Source: Nepenthes gracilis
Lineage: Eukaryota > Streptophyta > Magnoliopsida > Caryophyllales > Nepenthaceae
Reading direction: 5' to 3'
Assembly (NCBI GenBank): GCA_033239525.1
Contig: BSYO01000004.1
Location: forward strand, 14,918,037-14,982,036
Length of the DNA: 64,000 nucleotides
The translations under genes were made by a program, and so were the position numbers. Shown here piece after piece: positions 34,740-44,229 of this stretch (the stretch's first letter is position 1; each line of letters opens with the position of its first letter). Under the pieces are notes generated by a model. It ran no database searches. It saw nothing but the letters and a program-made list of their open reading frames with translations, and had not been told where the DNA came from.

Positions 34740-36153
34740 TGTGAGATCCCGATCCTGAAATATGATAATTATGGATTAATTATATCAATAAAAATCATAT
34801 TTAGGCTTAAATATGTGGAAAAATTTGGTACCGAAACAAAACGAGGCGAAATGAGCCAAAGGAATGCAGGGTGCTCGAGCGCATTCTAGGAATGAAAATG
34901 CGCGAGTAACCGCTCAAGCGCAGGTGGGAGCGGTCCCCAGCTACAAGCAAGGAGCTCGAGCACCGCTCAACCGGTGCTCGAGTGGTGGTCACGTGTCCCG
35001 CACGTGTTCTTCTTTTCTCCCGCATTTTAAATGGAAAATTAAGGGTTGGGGTTCATTTTTCCTCAGCCACAACGTAGAAGCACGAAGGAGAGAAGAGAGG
35101 AAGGAGGTAGAAGAGAAAGAAAAGGAGAAAATCTACCGTCCAGTCCCGATCCGAGTCACGGTAACTGTAGATCGGGCTCAGGCAAGTGTATTTCAGACGT
35201 TATTTTTTATTGTTACTACTTTTCTGTATCTCAAAAATGGTATTTATTCTCTAAAAGCATGTTTCACCATGTTCTGCTTAATTTCGTTGTATTAAGCTTT
35301 CTCAACTTTCATACACTTTCTACTACCGTCATGAAGGAATATTCTCATGTTAACTGTTTACCTGCACTTATGTTCTGTACAGAAGCATGTTTTACTGACT
35401 TTTGATTTCCAAAACTTAATTTTAATACCAAATTATGCCTTTTCTATTTCCTTGCACTGTTCTGACCCCAAATACTTTAACGCTTTAGTATGACCGCATA
35501 ACTTTTTTTCATAACAAAATTTTACTGTATACCTACATGTACCTTGCAGAGCTTTGGCTCACTGTTTTACTTTTTTTTTTCCTTCCAAATAAGACTGTAG
35601 AGCTAGTACCGGACGAGAAGGAGCGACCTAAAGCTTACCTAAAAACTATTGAGGATCTGAAGAGTTTTAGAAGACCTAGAAAAGAGGCAACTGAATTGTA
35701 AAGACCTAACTTTGATATATGATTTTGTATGCGGATTATATGTATATGGATTCAATATATAGAAATGCATGTGATGAAACAAGAAACTATCCTTTTGCAG
35801 GTCAATATTTCTGCTTCAGCTATATGTTTTCTAGATATTCTGTACAGGTCCTATATGGCATTTTACTTCTGAACTATTAGTATAGTGGATAGAAAATGTG
35901 AATTGTAAGCTGTAAGAGCTATACGACGTCTATGATCCTGTGTTTGTGATGAGATTGTTTGTGGATAGGGTCTATGATGTTATACTGTATATTTGCAGGT
36001 TATAAGCAGGTTCTATAAATCCTGTCTAACTCGGTTTTAGAGAAAACTCTGTCTATTTTTTTTCTTAGAACTTTAAGTAGTTAATTGGGTTTAGGTTCCT
36101 GTTTCTCTTCTTGATGGATTTATCTGAGGACAAAAAAAAATAGTTCGGTCACA
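34740..36153 (+). repeat. 3' LTR of the old Tekay element (1414 bp)
   Basis: Starts TGTGAGATCCC and ends GGTCACA. It retains the purine-rich leader (about 35070-35135) and AAGTG splice-like end that the 5' LTR has lost, and lacks the hairpin segment that the 5' LTR keeps. The stem-loop word GAGC-TTTG-GCTC is at 35541-35562. Confidence 0.8.
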
Positions 36154-36158
36154 CTATC
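36154..36158. repeat. Target-site duplication CTATC, right copy (old Tekay)
   Basis: Pairs with 28374-28378. Confidence 0.85.
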
Positions 36159-36204
36159 TCCTAGTGAAGGAGGTTGTTGCATATGCTGTTTAAGCCCCCT
36201 AAGA

Positions 36205-36368
36205 TTTTGACCGCGAATGGACTACTTAGATGACCAAGGTTTAATTCGACTGTTGACAGATCACTTGGATGATCAGGGTTTAATTACGACAGCCTACGGA
36301 TCACCTGGATAACCAAGGTTTAGTTACGACCGCTTATAGACCGCCTGGATGACCAGGGTTTAGTTACA
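36205..36368. repeat. About 46-bp tandem repeat, four copies, in the Tat interior
   Basis: Units contain GGATGACCAGGGTTTAGTTA plus a CGAC(C)GC word, with a few changes per copy. No coding potential. Confidence 0.75.
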
Positions 36369-36499
36369 AGTGGGTGAAAATTTGCCTAACTTAGGAGCAA
36401 TCTAGGTCATATATCCCTACAAGCAGACACACATGCACATGGAACAGAAAGAGAAACAAAAGACAACATAACACGAATGAAAAAGCACTCTTATTTTAT

Positions 36500-38075
36500 T
36501 AACATCAATATGTACATTACAAGCATGCACGTGTAACATGGATGACCTACCTTTGCCCTTATTGAAGGTAGTGCTTGAGGTGGATCATGTTCCACATCTG
36601 TGGAACGAACTTGCCATTCTGGGTGTGGAGTTTGTACGCTCCATTCCACGGAATGGCAGAGACTATAAAAGAGACTTCCCAATTCGAAGAAAGTTTATTC
36701 CGATTAGTGGTCTTACCCATAGTCTTGATGCTTCGCAAGATCATGTCCCCAACTTTGAATTGTCGTGCTTCTATCTTCTTGCTGTAATAGCGTGTGACTC
36801 ATTGTAGTAGGCCGCTGTCCGCGGTCTGGCAGCGTCGCGGGCTTCCTCCAACAAGTCTAGGTGCTTTTAAATTTTTTTGGAGTTATCTTGGGTGTCGAAA
36901 GACTCAACCCTCAAACTCAGAAGCCCAATCTCAACCGGAATTACTGCTTCAGTCTTGTAGTAGAGACTGAAGGGCGTCTCGTAAGTCGGTTCCTTTAGAG
37001 TCATCCAGTAAGACTATAGGATGGAAGACATTCGTCGACCTAGAAGCCCCCTGTGTCCTCCAACTTGGTTTTCATACCGTGGAGTAGCATACCGTTTGTG
37101 ACCTTATCTGTCCATTGGCATGCAGGTATGCTACCAAAGTGTGGACCAATCTGATGCCTAGACTAGTGCAATACTTGGTGAAGAAGTTTTTGATGAATTG
37201 GGTTCCGTTGTCAATTACTATGACCTCAAAAACTCTAAATCTACTGATTATGCTCTGGCGAATGAATTTTAAAGCGTCATACTCTGTGTTCTTGGATAGC
37301 GGGGTGGATTCGACCCATTTGGTGAAGTAGTTGATGCCAACGATGATGAACTTCATTTGCCCGGTAGCAATGGAAAATGCGCCGAGAATATCAAGCTCCC
37401 ATTGCGCAAAAGGCCAAGGAGCTTGAAGAGTCCTAAACTCAACGAGTAGTTGATGGTGAAGATTACCGTAGAGCTGGCAATTTTTGCACTTCTTCATGAA
37501 GTCGAAGGCGTTTTTCTTCATCGTTGGCCATTAGTATCCCTGGCACATATTTTGAACGCTAGTTTTTTGCCGCCAATATGCAATACGTTGATCCCAAGGT
37601 GGACTTCGCTTAAGGTGTAGTTTGCCTCCTCAGGAGTTAAGCACCGGAGGTACGGAGTTGAGTAGCCAGGGCAATATAACTGTCCATCAACTATGGTGTA
37701 CCAACCGGCGGTCTTCTTGATCCACTTGGCCTCTTCCACGTTGTTTGGCAGTGCTCCGTACACCAAGTATCTTTGCTAATGTGTCATCCAGCTCTCTGCA
37801 TCGGAGATTTGCATGGCTTCCCGTTCCTCAGTGCTGGGAGTGCTCAGGACTTCCCTCATGTCCCCTGAATACTGTTCTGAATTTTTGGCCACCACTGCCC
37901 TAACAAGTTGGTTGGCCTTCCAGTTCTCAGTTTGAAGAACATGGGCCATGGTCACCTTGTCAAATCTCTGACTGGATTCCTTCACCTTGGTCAAATATTT
38001 GACCAAATAGGGGTTGCATGCCTCAAAGCTCCTACTAACCTGGTTGACGACCAGCTCTGATTCGCTATTGACGGG
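36500..38075 (-). pseudogene. Tat pol: RNase H end, integrase and C-terminus
   Basis: Minus-strand order: an RNase H remnant (NSESELVVNQVSRSFEAC, about 38075-38020, then 38006-37776), the integrase zinc-binding part (37766-37518, HLGINVLHIGG) and the integrase core (37521-37072). The core shows CKNCQLYG, WELDILGAF with the first Asp, FTKWVES and VIDNGTQF with the second Asp. The C-terminal fold follows (36744-36559, WNGAYKLHTQNGKFVPQMWN). Frameshifts separate most parts. The third catalytic Glu is lost in the frame break near 37100. The pattern fits the Tat lineage, distinct from the two Tekay elements nested in it. Confidence 0.8.
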
Positions 38076-38099
38076 CAGTCATCTGGCTGAGCACTCTTT

Positions 38100-39601
38100 A
38101 GCTGGTGAGGTGGTCCCTCTGGATAAGCTCCTCGATCTCCTACTGAAGCGTCTTGCAATCTTTCATGGAGTGTCCAGGAGATCGATGGAAATCACAATAC
38201 TTGGCTGGATTTCCTCCCTTCGCTTTCTTAAGTGGTTTTGGCCACTTAAAAATTTTCTCCCATAGATTTGTATAAGGACATTGGAGTGCATATCAGTTGG
38301 GAGAGTCAGATTGATCGGCTCGTAGTTCTTCCGTTCTGGTGCTCTGGTCCTGTGTTGCTTCCGGTGGGGGTGATCACCACTGTGGTGCTTCCTCTTTTCC
38401 ATAGTTGGGAAAGAGCGAGGCTATTCAGTCCGCTCGGGATGCTTAGCCTCGTTGGCCTCTTCTCTGCTGCATAGGCTCTAGTGATAGATTCTGCCTCCCG
38501 GAAGGTTTGCAGATTCTTATTCGCCATGTTCCTGAAGAAATCCCCATGCGTTAAAGTAGAAATAAAATTGCTAAACTTCATCTCTTTTGTGAACCTAGGG
38601 ATTCTCGTCGCCTCCGCCATGAAGCGATCTAGGAACTTCCCTAGATTCTCTCCTTGCTTCTACTTGATATGGGAGATATACCAAGGCTGCTTCTCTTTTC
38701 GATGGCTGGAGGCCTATTGCGCCAAGAAGAGATCAGAAAGCTCTCGAAAGCTCCGGATTGAATCTGATGGGAGATGATGGAACTAGATGCAGGCATCTCC
38801 CTTTAGCGTAAGAGGAAAGCAGCGGCACATGGTTGCATCCTCCAACCCTTGTAGACTCAGATGAGTACGAAAATGATTGAGGTGATCCATTGGATTAGCG
38901 CTCCCATTGTAAAAGTCAAGGGTTTGTATCTTAAACTTAGTCGGCATGGGAGGTTCAAGACCTGTGCCGTGAAGGGAGATCTATCTAGATCCATGGCGTG
39001 TTCATCATCCTTGAGCATGCGTTTTAAGATCTTCTCCACCCTCGAATTTGTGGGGGATGGTGTCACTAGTTCTTTTGGAGTTGAGGTAGGTTCTCAACTT
39101 TGTCCTTTCTTTGACATGGTGAGTAGTCAGTCGACTACTACCATCAGTGGATCTAATGATCCTAGAGGCTCCCTCCTGAGCCTGAGGGGAGGTGTCCGCC
39201 CGAGCATATTGGGGATTCCTTCGTTCTGGACTCTCCTCTGGAGTCCTACTACCCAAACGTTCTTTGAGCCTTGAACCGCTCTGGGAGTGTGAAGCCTCCA
39301 GAGCCTAAGTGTTGCCCAGCCTCCTGGTCATCTTGGAGAGTTTCTTTTTCTTCTGGCCTCCCCTCCTGAAAGTCGGAGCAGTGATTGTTGCGGGAAAAGC
39401 CCCTTGCTATGCGTTTTCCTAGTGGGAGCAAAGCATTTGGAACATTATGTTCATGTTGCTCATGCTCTCCACCAGATTCTAGAAGAATGGTGCAGGCACA
39501 TCATTGACCACCCCGTTGACCTAGTTACCAGCAACGTGGCCCTGGTTGAGTGAGTTCATGTCTCTAGTGGGCTTGCTAGCTTGCGCCCTTGTATTCACCA
39601 T
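38100..39601 (-). pseudogene. Tat gag, degraded
   Basis: Starts at ATG 39601 (MVNTRAQASKPTRDMN). It includes the N-terminal low-complexity part at 39431-39005, a gag core at 38620-38306 (MKFSNFISTLTHGDFFRN, AYAAEKRP) and a C-terminal FHRSPGHSMKDCKTL knuckle-like word at about 38190-38150. In-frame stops lie at about 38146 and elsewhere. It is followed directly by the RNase H remnant, with no protease or RT between. Confidence 0.75.
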
Positions 39602-39679
39602 TTTGATTGATGGAAAGCGATGCTGAGAGAGTGAAATTGAGCGAAATTGCAGAGAAAAGTGGTTGGCTTTTTGCAAGCT

Positions 39680-39697
39680 TCCCATAGACGGCGTCAA
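39680..39697 (-). other. Putative Tat primer-binding site
   Basis: On the minus strand, TTGACGCCGTCTATGGGAA directly follows the 5' LTR end. The GCGCCGTCTGTGGGA-like pattern is typical of this place in Tat elements; I do not name the tRNA. Confidence 0.55.
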
Positions 39698-40644
39698 TAA
39701 TGTGTCATGGATCCAAGTTTCGAACAGATTTGGGTCAAGTTGTTCGTCTGAATCCGGCTCCGTCCACTAAGTCTGGATTTTGCACACCACAACTACGAAC
39801 AAGAGGTTAGGTGACGGCGGAATGTTGTCCAACCGTAAACACTCTGACGCTCAAATTAGAAATAGCATTTGAATTAGGAAGGTAAAAGTAAAGAATGCAA
39901 TGAAATGCAAAGATTGTTTGGGATGGGTGAGTGTTCTAGTTGAGAAAGGCTTTATTGGCCCGTGAGGAGCATGGACTTTAAGCACTGTGTTCGCAAGGAA
40001 AATAGTAGCAAAGAGAGTGAGAGTGTATGAAGTCTAAAAGCGTGTGAGCTTTTTTGCAGAGAAGTTTTGTGGGCAAACGAAAGAGTGTGAGCTTATTGTA
40101 GGCGAATGAATGTGTACCTTGGAGTGAGAACTCCATGGCCTTTTATAGCCGCTATGCTACGATACCTTTCTTGTGTAGAAAGGTTTGATTCCCGCGCTCT
40201 GCTAGGATCGCGGCTTTTTCTGGCGTGGATTCTTTATGGCAGTAACATGCGTTCCCTTAATTACTTTCCTTCTACGTTTTATAACCATTAAGGTTTATTA
40301 CAAACAGGAGGAGGATTCTGACGCTTTCCTTCAGGATGCGCGTTGAATCTGCTAATAACTGTTGCAATTGAGATTGCCTTCTATGGAGAGCACGAAATCA
40401 ATGGAGGGGACCGTTGCTGGTCGTGGATGGTCGCGTTGGCCAAACTAGGCTTGGTCTGCCGCCGGTCAATGGAAACGTTGACCGTCTTGAGAGTAAGTTG
40501 TCCGTTCTACTCTTGGGCTTCTTTTGGCTCACTTAGTCTTTCGTCCGATCAACTGTTGGCGTTGACCATCCAGGCGTAAATGGACCGTTGTGGATCTGAG
40601 CCGTTCCTCCTTCTTGAACTAATCCATTACTGGCGTGCCCATCA
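39698..40644 (-). repeat. Tat 5' LTR (947 bp)
   Basis: Aligns with the split LTR 14171-15035 plus 24923-25030. It retains the uninterrupted GGCTCACTTAGTC sequence (about 40526-40538) where the other LTR holds the Tekay insertion. It contains inverted W-box pairs at 40463-40484 and 40546-40567. Confidence 0.85.
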
Positions 40645-40649
40645 ATGTT
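40645..40649. repeat. Target-site duplication ATGTT, right copy (Tat element)
   Basis: Pairs with 14166-14170. Confidence 0.85.
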
Positions 40650-40815
40650 ATTAAATAGTATATATACTTTAATGTTAGACTATATCAAACGGTAATGTTC
40701 TGATGTATCCTTTACTATTGCCATATTTCTTTTCATATTTTATTTGGCAAACTTATAATTTTTTTAATATGATGATGTATGTCATTGCATGTGAAATTAT
40801 TATTTTGAAATGACA

Positions 40816-40856
<41 letters not shown>

Positions 40857-41020
40857 CAATATAATATGATGTTATTAAATAGTATACATACTTTAATGTT
40901 GGACTTTATCAAACAGTAAAGTTCTGATGTATCATTCTTTTCATATTTTGTTTGGCGAACTCATAATTTTTTTAACATGATAATGTATGTCATTGTACGT
41001 GAAATTATTATTTTGAATTT
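40645..41020. repeat. Tandem duplication of about 224 bp with (AT)n between
   Basis: ATGTTATTAAATAGTATA occurs at 40645 and again at 40869, followed by about 150 closely matching bases. Copy 1 ends in an (AT)n microsatellite (about 40820-40852). The segment entering copy 2 (AATATAATATGATGTT) is continuous and equals the sequence left of the Tat insertion. Confidence 0.8.
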
Positions 41021-41322
41021 GTCATTTATACATCTATTATTTACTATTGTGGTAAATTCTAATCATTATTTGATTTGAATTTTTATGTAAAAAAACCTTA
41101 AAACTTCAACCAATGTAATTAAATATAAATGATGAAATTAATTATTTATCGTTTAAAATAATCTTTACTCCGATTATCAAACCCGGGATCTGTTCGGCGT
41201 TGTCAAAAGCGGGGGCTCATCCAAAACATATAAAAACGGGAAACAGCACAGAAATTCCAAAAATTCGGAAGTCTCCAACTTTTCGATCCTCTGAAATCCA
41301 GACCCAGAGCCCCGCTTCTTCT

Positions 41323-41355
<33 letters not shown>

Positions 41356-41457
41356 TATATGTGCACTCTCTTAGTCCGGCATAGACACCAGCTACTACAG
41401 CTGATCAACGAACGATCATCCTTCTCGCCTCCTTTCCTCTCTAAAAAGCGAGTTTCA
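41021..41457 (+). promoter_or_regulatory. Upstream and 5' leader region of the carrier gene
   Basis: AT-rich until about 41180, then a less AT-rich leader with a (CT)n(CA)n(TA)n microsatellite at about 41316-41358, just before the carrier ATG at 41458. No clear TATA box or start site can be fixed. Confidence 0.4.
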
Positions 41458-41492
41458 ATGGTGAAGAGGGAGGAAGGACAGGGAGGCATGTT

Positions 41493-41497
41493 CTTAG
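41493..41497. repeat. Target-site duplication CTTAG, left copy (Copia in exon 1)
   Basis: The last five bases of the first half of exon 1, repeated at 47635-47639 after the Copia 3' LTR. Confidence 0.9.
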
Positions 41498-41891
41498 TGT
41501 TGACGCTTCAGTTTTTCAACTGAAGGCTACTGGTTTTCAATGAAGGCTAACTGAAATTCCATTTCCTCATTTGTTGCTTTGAAACTGAAACATTAGTAGC
41601 ATTAGTGGTCCATGATAGCTGATAATTATTCATTAATTATCTCCATTAATCTCCTCATTTGTAACGTCAATTTAAGATAGTTGATAGAACTATCTTATAT
41701 AATTACTTTGGTTTTGTCCCTGGGCATCTTCTTCTCTGGAATTACACCATCAATTGAAAGAACATAGTACCTGGAAGCTCAAAACTTCAAAAATCAGATT
41801 CAAAAAAAACAGAGAAAGGAAATGGCAGGAGGTCAGTACACGATTCTTTATTTCGCTTTCGTGATTGTTTATACCACATAAAATGCTAACA

Positions 41892-43076
41892 TTTGGTATC
41901 AGAGACATGTAGTGCCTCTACCTCTGCTACTCTATGTTTTTTTAATTTTTTCTTGATTTTGAAAAATTATTAAAGTTTGCGTTTTTGTGATGATTCGGTG
42001 AAAATAAGCACCGGCAATCGTTGGAAATTTAATTTCTAACATTTTTATATATTTTTCATCAATTTTTGTGTAAAAATGGCGTTGTTTCAATCGGGTCATG
42101 AAATCGCGTCAAATCGGGCATATTTGGGTTCAAGCGAACCCACTAGAGGTTAAAGACGACTTGAACAGCGTCGTTTTGTCTTCTGCATTTAATAAAAAAA
42201 ATTAAATTGGATGGGATTTGGGCCGCTTCATGCGCGAGCCCAAATCCCGCGTCCCTGGGCCATTAGCGACGCAGCCCACTTGCGTGCACGGCCCGCACGC
42301 AACGCTCAGCCCATTACTATTCGAACGCGGGTCGCGGCGGGCATTGGCAAAGGCTTATGCCGCGCGCCTTTGTTGATAATAAGGGAGTTTATTTTCCCTT
42401 ATTCAATATTAGTATATATATATATATATATGCATGTATATAAATATATACGTATATACATGTATATAAATATATACGTATATTTATATATATATAATTA
42501 TATTTATTATTATATATAAAGATTAAAATATAATGTTCAAAATATAATTCTATATATGTGTGTATAATGTATAGTAATTTATATAATTCAATTAATTAGG
42601 GATTGGCCACAGCGTCCTTAATTAATAAAATTATATTTTAGTATCACATATGGTATAAGGATATTAATTGTGACTAATTATTTTTAATATAATAAAATTT
42701 ATTTCATAAAAAATTTTATTATATTAAATTAATTAATCAGGATAAATTATCAAATTATTTTCTTAATTTGCCAACAGGAATTAAGAATTGGAATATAATT
42801 TGTTAGTTTTATCATGAAATTAGACATGAATCTATTTGAATTAAAAATTTAGCCCACGGATAATTTTTATGTCAATTGATTCATGATGTATGATTTATAT
42901 TGGTAAAATATAATTCTGTATTTTTGTTAGCCTCATTATTGTTTGTTAAGCATGTATTTAATTTTTATACAGTTATTCAATTTGTTAATCTTTTCGATAT
43001 AAGATGTGAAATTTCTGAACTGAAATGTGATAACTATAAAGTATGAAAGGAGAGAATTCTTCTTCATTTAAGGTGG
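41892..43076 (+). other. Copia leader between LTR and gag
   Basis: Begins with the primer-binding site. A GC-richer patch lies at 42160-42370, then an AT-rich TA/ATG-type microsatellite at 42410-42530. No ORF is recognised. Confidence 0.6.
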
Positions 43077-43904
43077 ATGGAAATAGATTATGTTATAAGA
43101 AAATACGAACCACCCGCTCGTACTATAATGAGCACTTCGATTGATGTAGCTCTTTATGAACGATGGGAGCGATTTAATCACCTCAATCTAATGTTCATAA
43201 AGACTAAAATTTTTATTGGTATTCGTGGTTCTATTGATCAACATAATAAAGTGCGAGATTTATTGAAGGTTATCGATAAACAATTTGAAATATCAGATAA
43301 AGCATTTGCTAGCACCCCAATAATAAAATTTTTATTTTTAAGGCTCACCAGTGTTAAGGGTGTGCATGAGCACATTATGCAAATGAGGGATATAGCGGCT
43401 GCGTTGAAAAATTTTGAGGTGAAAATATTTGAATCTTTCTTTGTGTATTATATTTTGAACACACTTTTACCACAATATGGACCTTTTAAAATCTCTTATA
43501 ATACACATAAAGATAAATGGTTGATCAATGAACTCATGACCATGTGTGTTCAAGAGGATGGAAGGCTCATGATGGAACAAAGTGAAAGCACATTCATGTT
43601 CAAAGAAAAAAAGTTTAAGACTCAAGCCAAAAAGAAGGAAAACGGTAAAATACCTACTCAATCAGACATCAAAAAGAAATCCAAGTGCTTTTTCTCTAAA
43701 AGGAATAGACACGTCAAAAAGGATTATATCAAATACCAAAATTGGCTTGAGAAGAAAAATAATCCATTCTCTTTTATATGTTATAAATCTAATATGGTTA
43801 ATATTTCTCATAATACATGGTGGATTGATTCTAGTTCTATAATTCATATTTTAAATTCCTTACAGGGCTTGCAAAACCTAAGGAAGTCAGTGGGCAGTAA
43901 ATAA
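43077..43904 (+). pseudogene. Copia gag with protease start
   Basis: ATG 43077; 275 codons open. Gag core at residues 20-170 (LLPQYGPFKISYNTHKDKWL near 145-165). The zinc-knuckle cysteines are degraded (CFFSKRNRHVKKD). The protease start is NTWWIDSSSIIHI, where the family has D-S-G after WWI; here the glycine is Ser, so the protease is inactive. Confidence 0.8.
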
Positions 43905-44229
43905 AGTACTTCTCTGGAAACAAGATGCGTTCACATGTGGAGGCCATTGGAACATACAATTTAATTTTAAGTAGTGTTTTGTTTTGAATTTGGAAAAGAC
44001 ATTTTATATTTCAAATTTCTCCATAAATTTGATATCAGTTTCAAGACTTGTACCTTTTTGATATTTCATTACATTTTTAGACTCATCTTTTAATTTATAT
44101 TATAAGTCTAATATTGTTAGAAATAGTACATTGTCTGATGGTTTTTATTATTTAAATTTATAAAATAATATCTTCTACAATACTGTGCATGTTGATGCTG
44201 GCATTAAATAATGTGTTATGGATTAATGT

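Larger units (their letters stand above)
28379..36153 (+). mobile_element. Old, decayed Tekay-type Ty3/Gypsy element
   Basis: 7.8 kb between CTATC duplications, nested in the Tat element. LTRs at 28379-30033 and 34740-36153 are diverged and carry different internal deletions. The primer-binding site TGGTATCAAAG at 30036-30046 is initiator tRNA-Met type with one change. Gag, RT, RNase H, integrase and a chromodomain-like end follow in order on the plus strand but contain many stops and frameshifts. The polypurine tract AAGTGGATGAAA lies at 34728-34739. Protein pieces match the young Tekay element closely ([21 protein letters not shown]), so it is the same lineage but a different family. Confidence 0.85.
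14171..40644 (-). mobile_element. Tat-lineage Ty3/Gypsy retrotransposon containing two nested elements
   Basis: Bounded by ATGTT duplications and by LTRs with TGATG...CATCA-type ends. The element reads on the minus strand: 5' LTR 39698-40644, gag about 39601-38100, then RNase H, integrase zinc finger, integrase core and pol C-terminus down to about 36560. An antisense accessory ORF (25716-27640) and the 3' LTR follow. The span of 26.5 kb includes a Tekay element in the 3' LTR (15036-24917) and another in the body (28379-36153). Removing both leaves about 8.8 kb. The integrase pattern WELDILGAF...FTKWVES, the pol end WNGAYKL...WNMIHLKHY and the antisense ORF are typical of the Tat lineage. Protease, RT and part of RNase H are deleted. 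Confidence 0.85.

Noticed and set aside
34864..35405. Open frames in the 3' LTR leader of the old Tekay element
   Set aside because: Purine-rich LTR leader; no counterpart in the other LTR and no protein similarity.
41200..41523. 107-codon frame ending in the Copia LTR
   Set aside because: Runs through the leader microsatellite. Only the part from ATG 41458 is supported, by its in-frame continuation at 47640.
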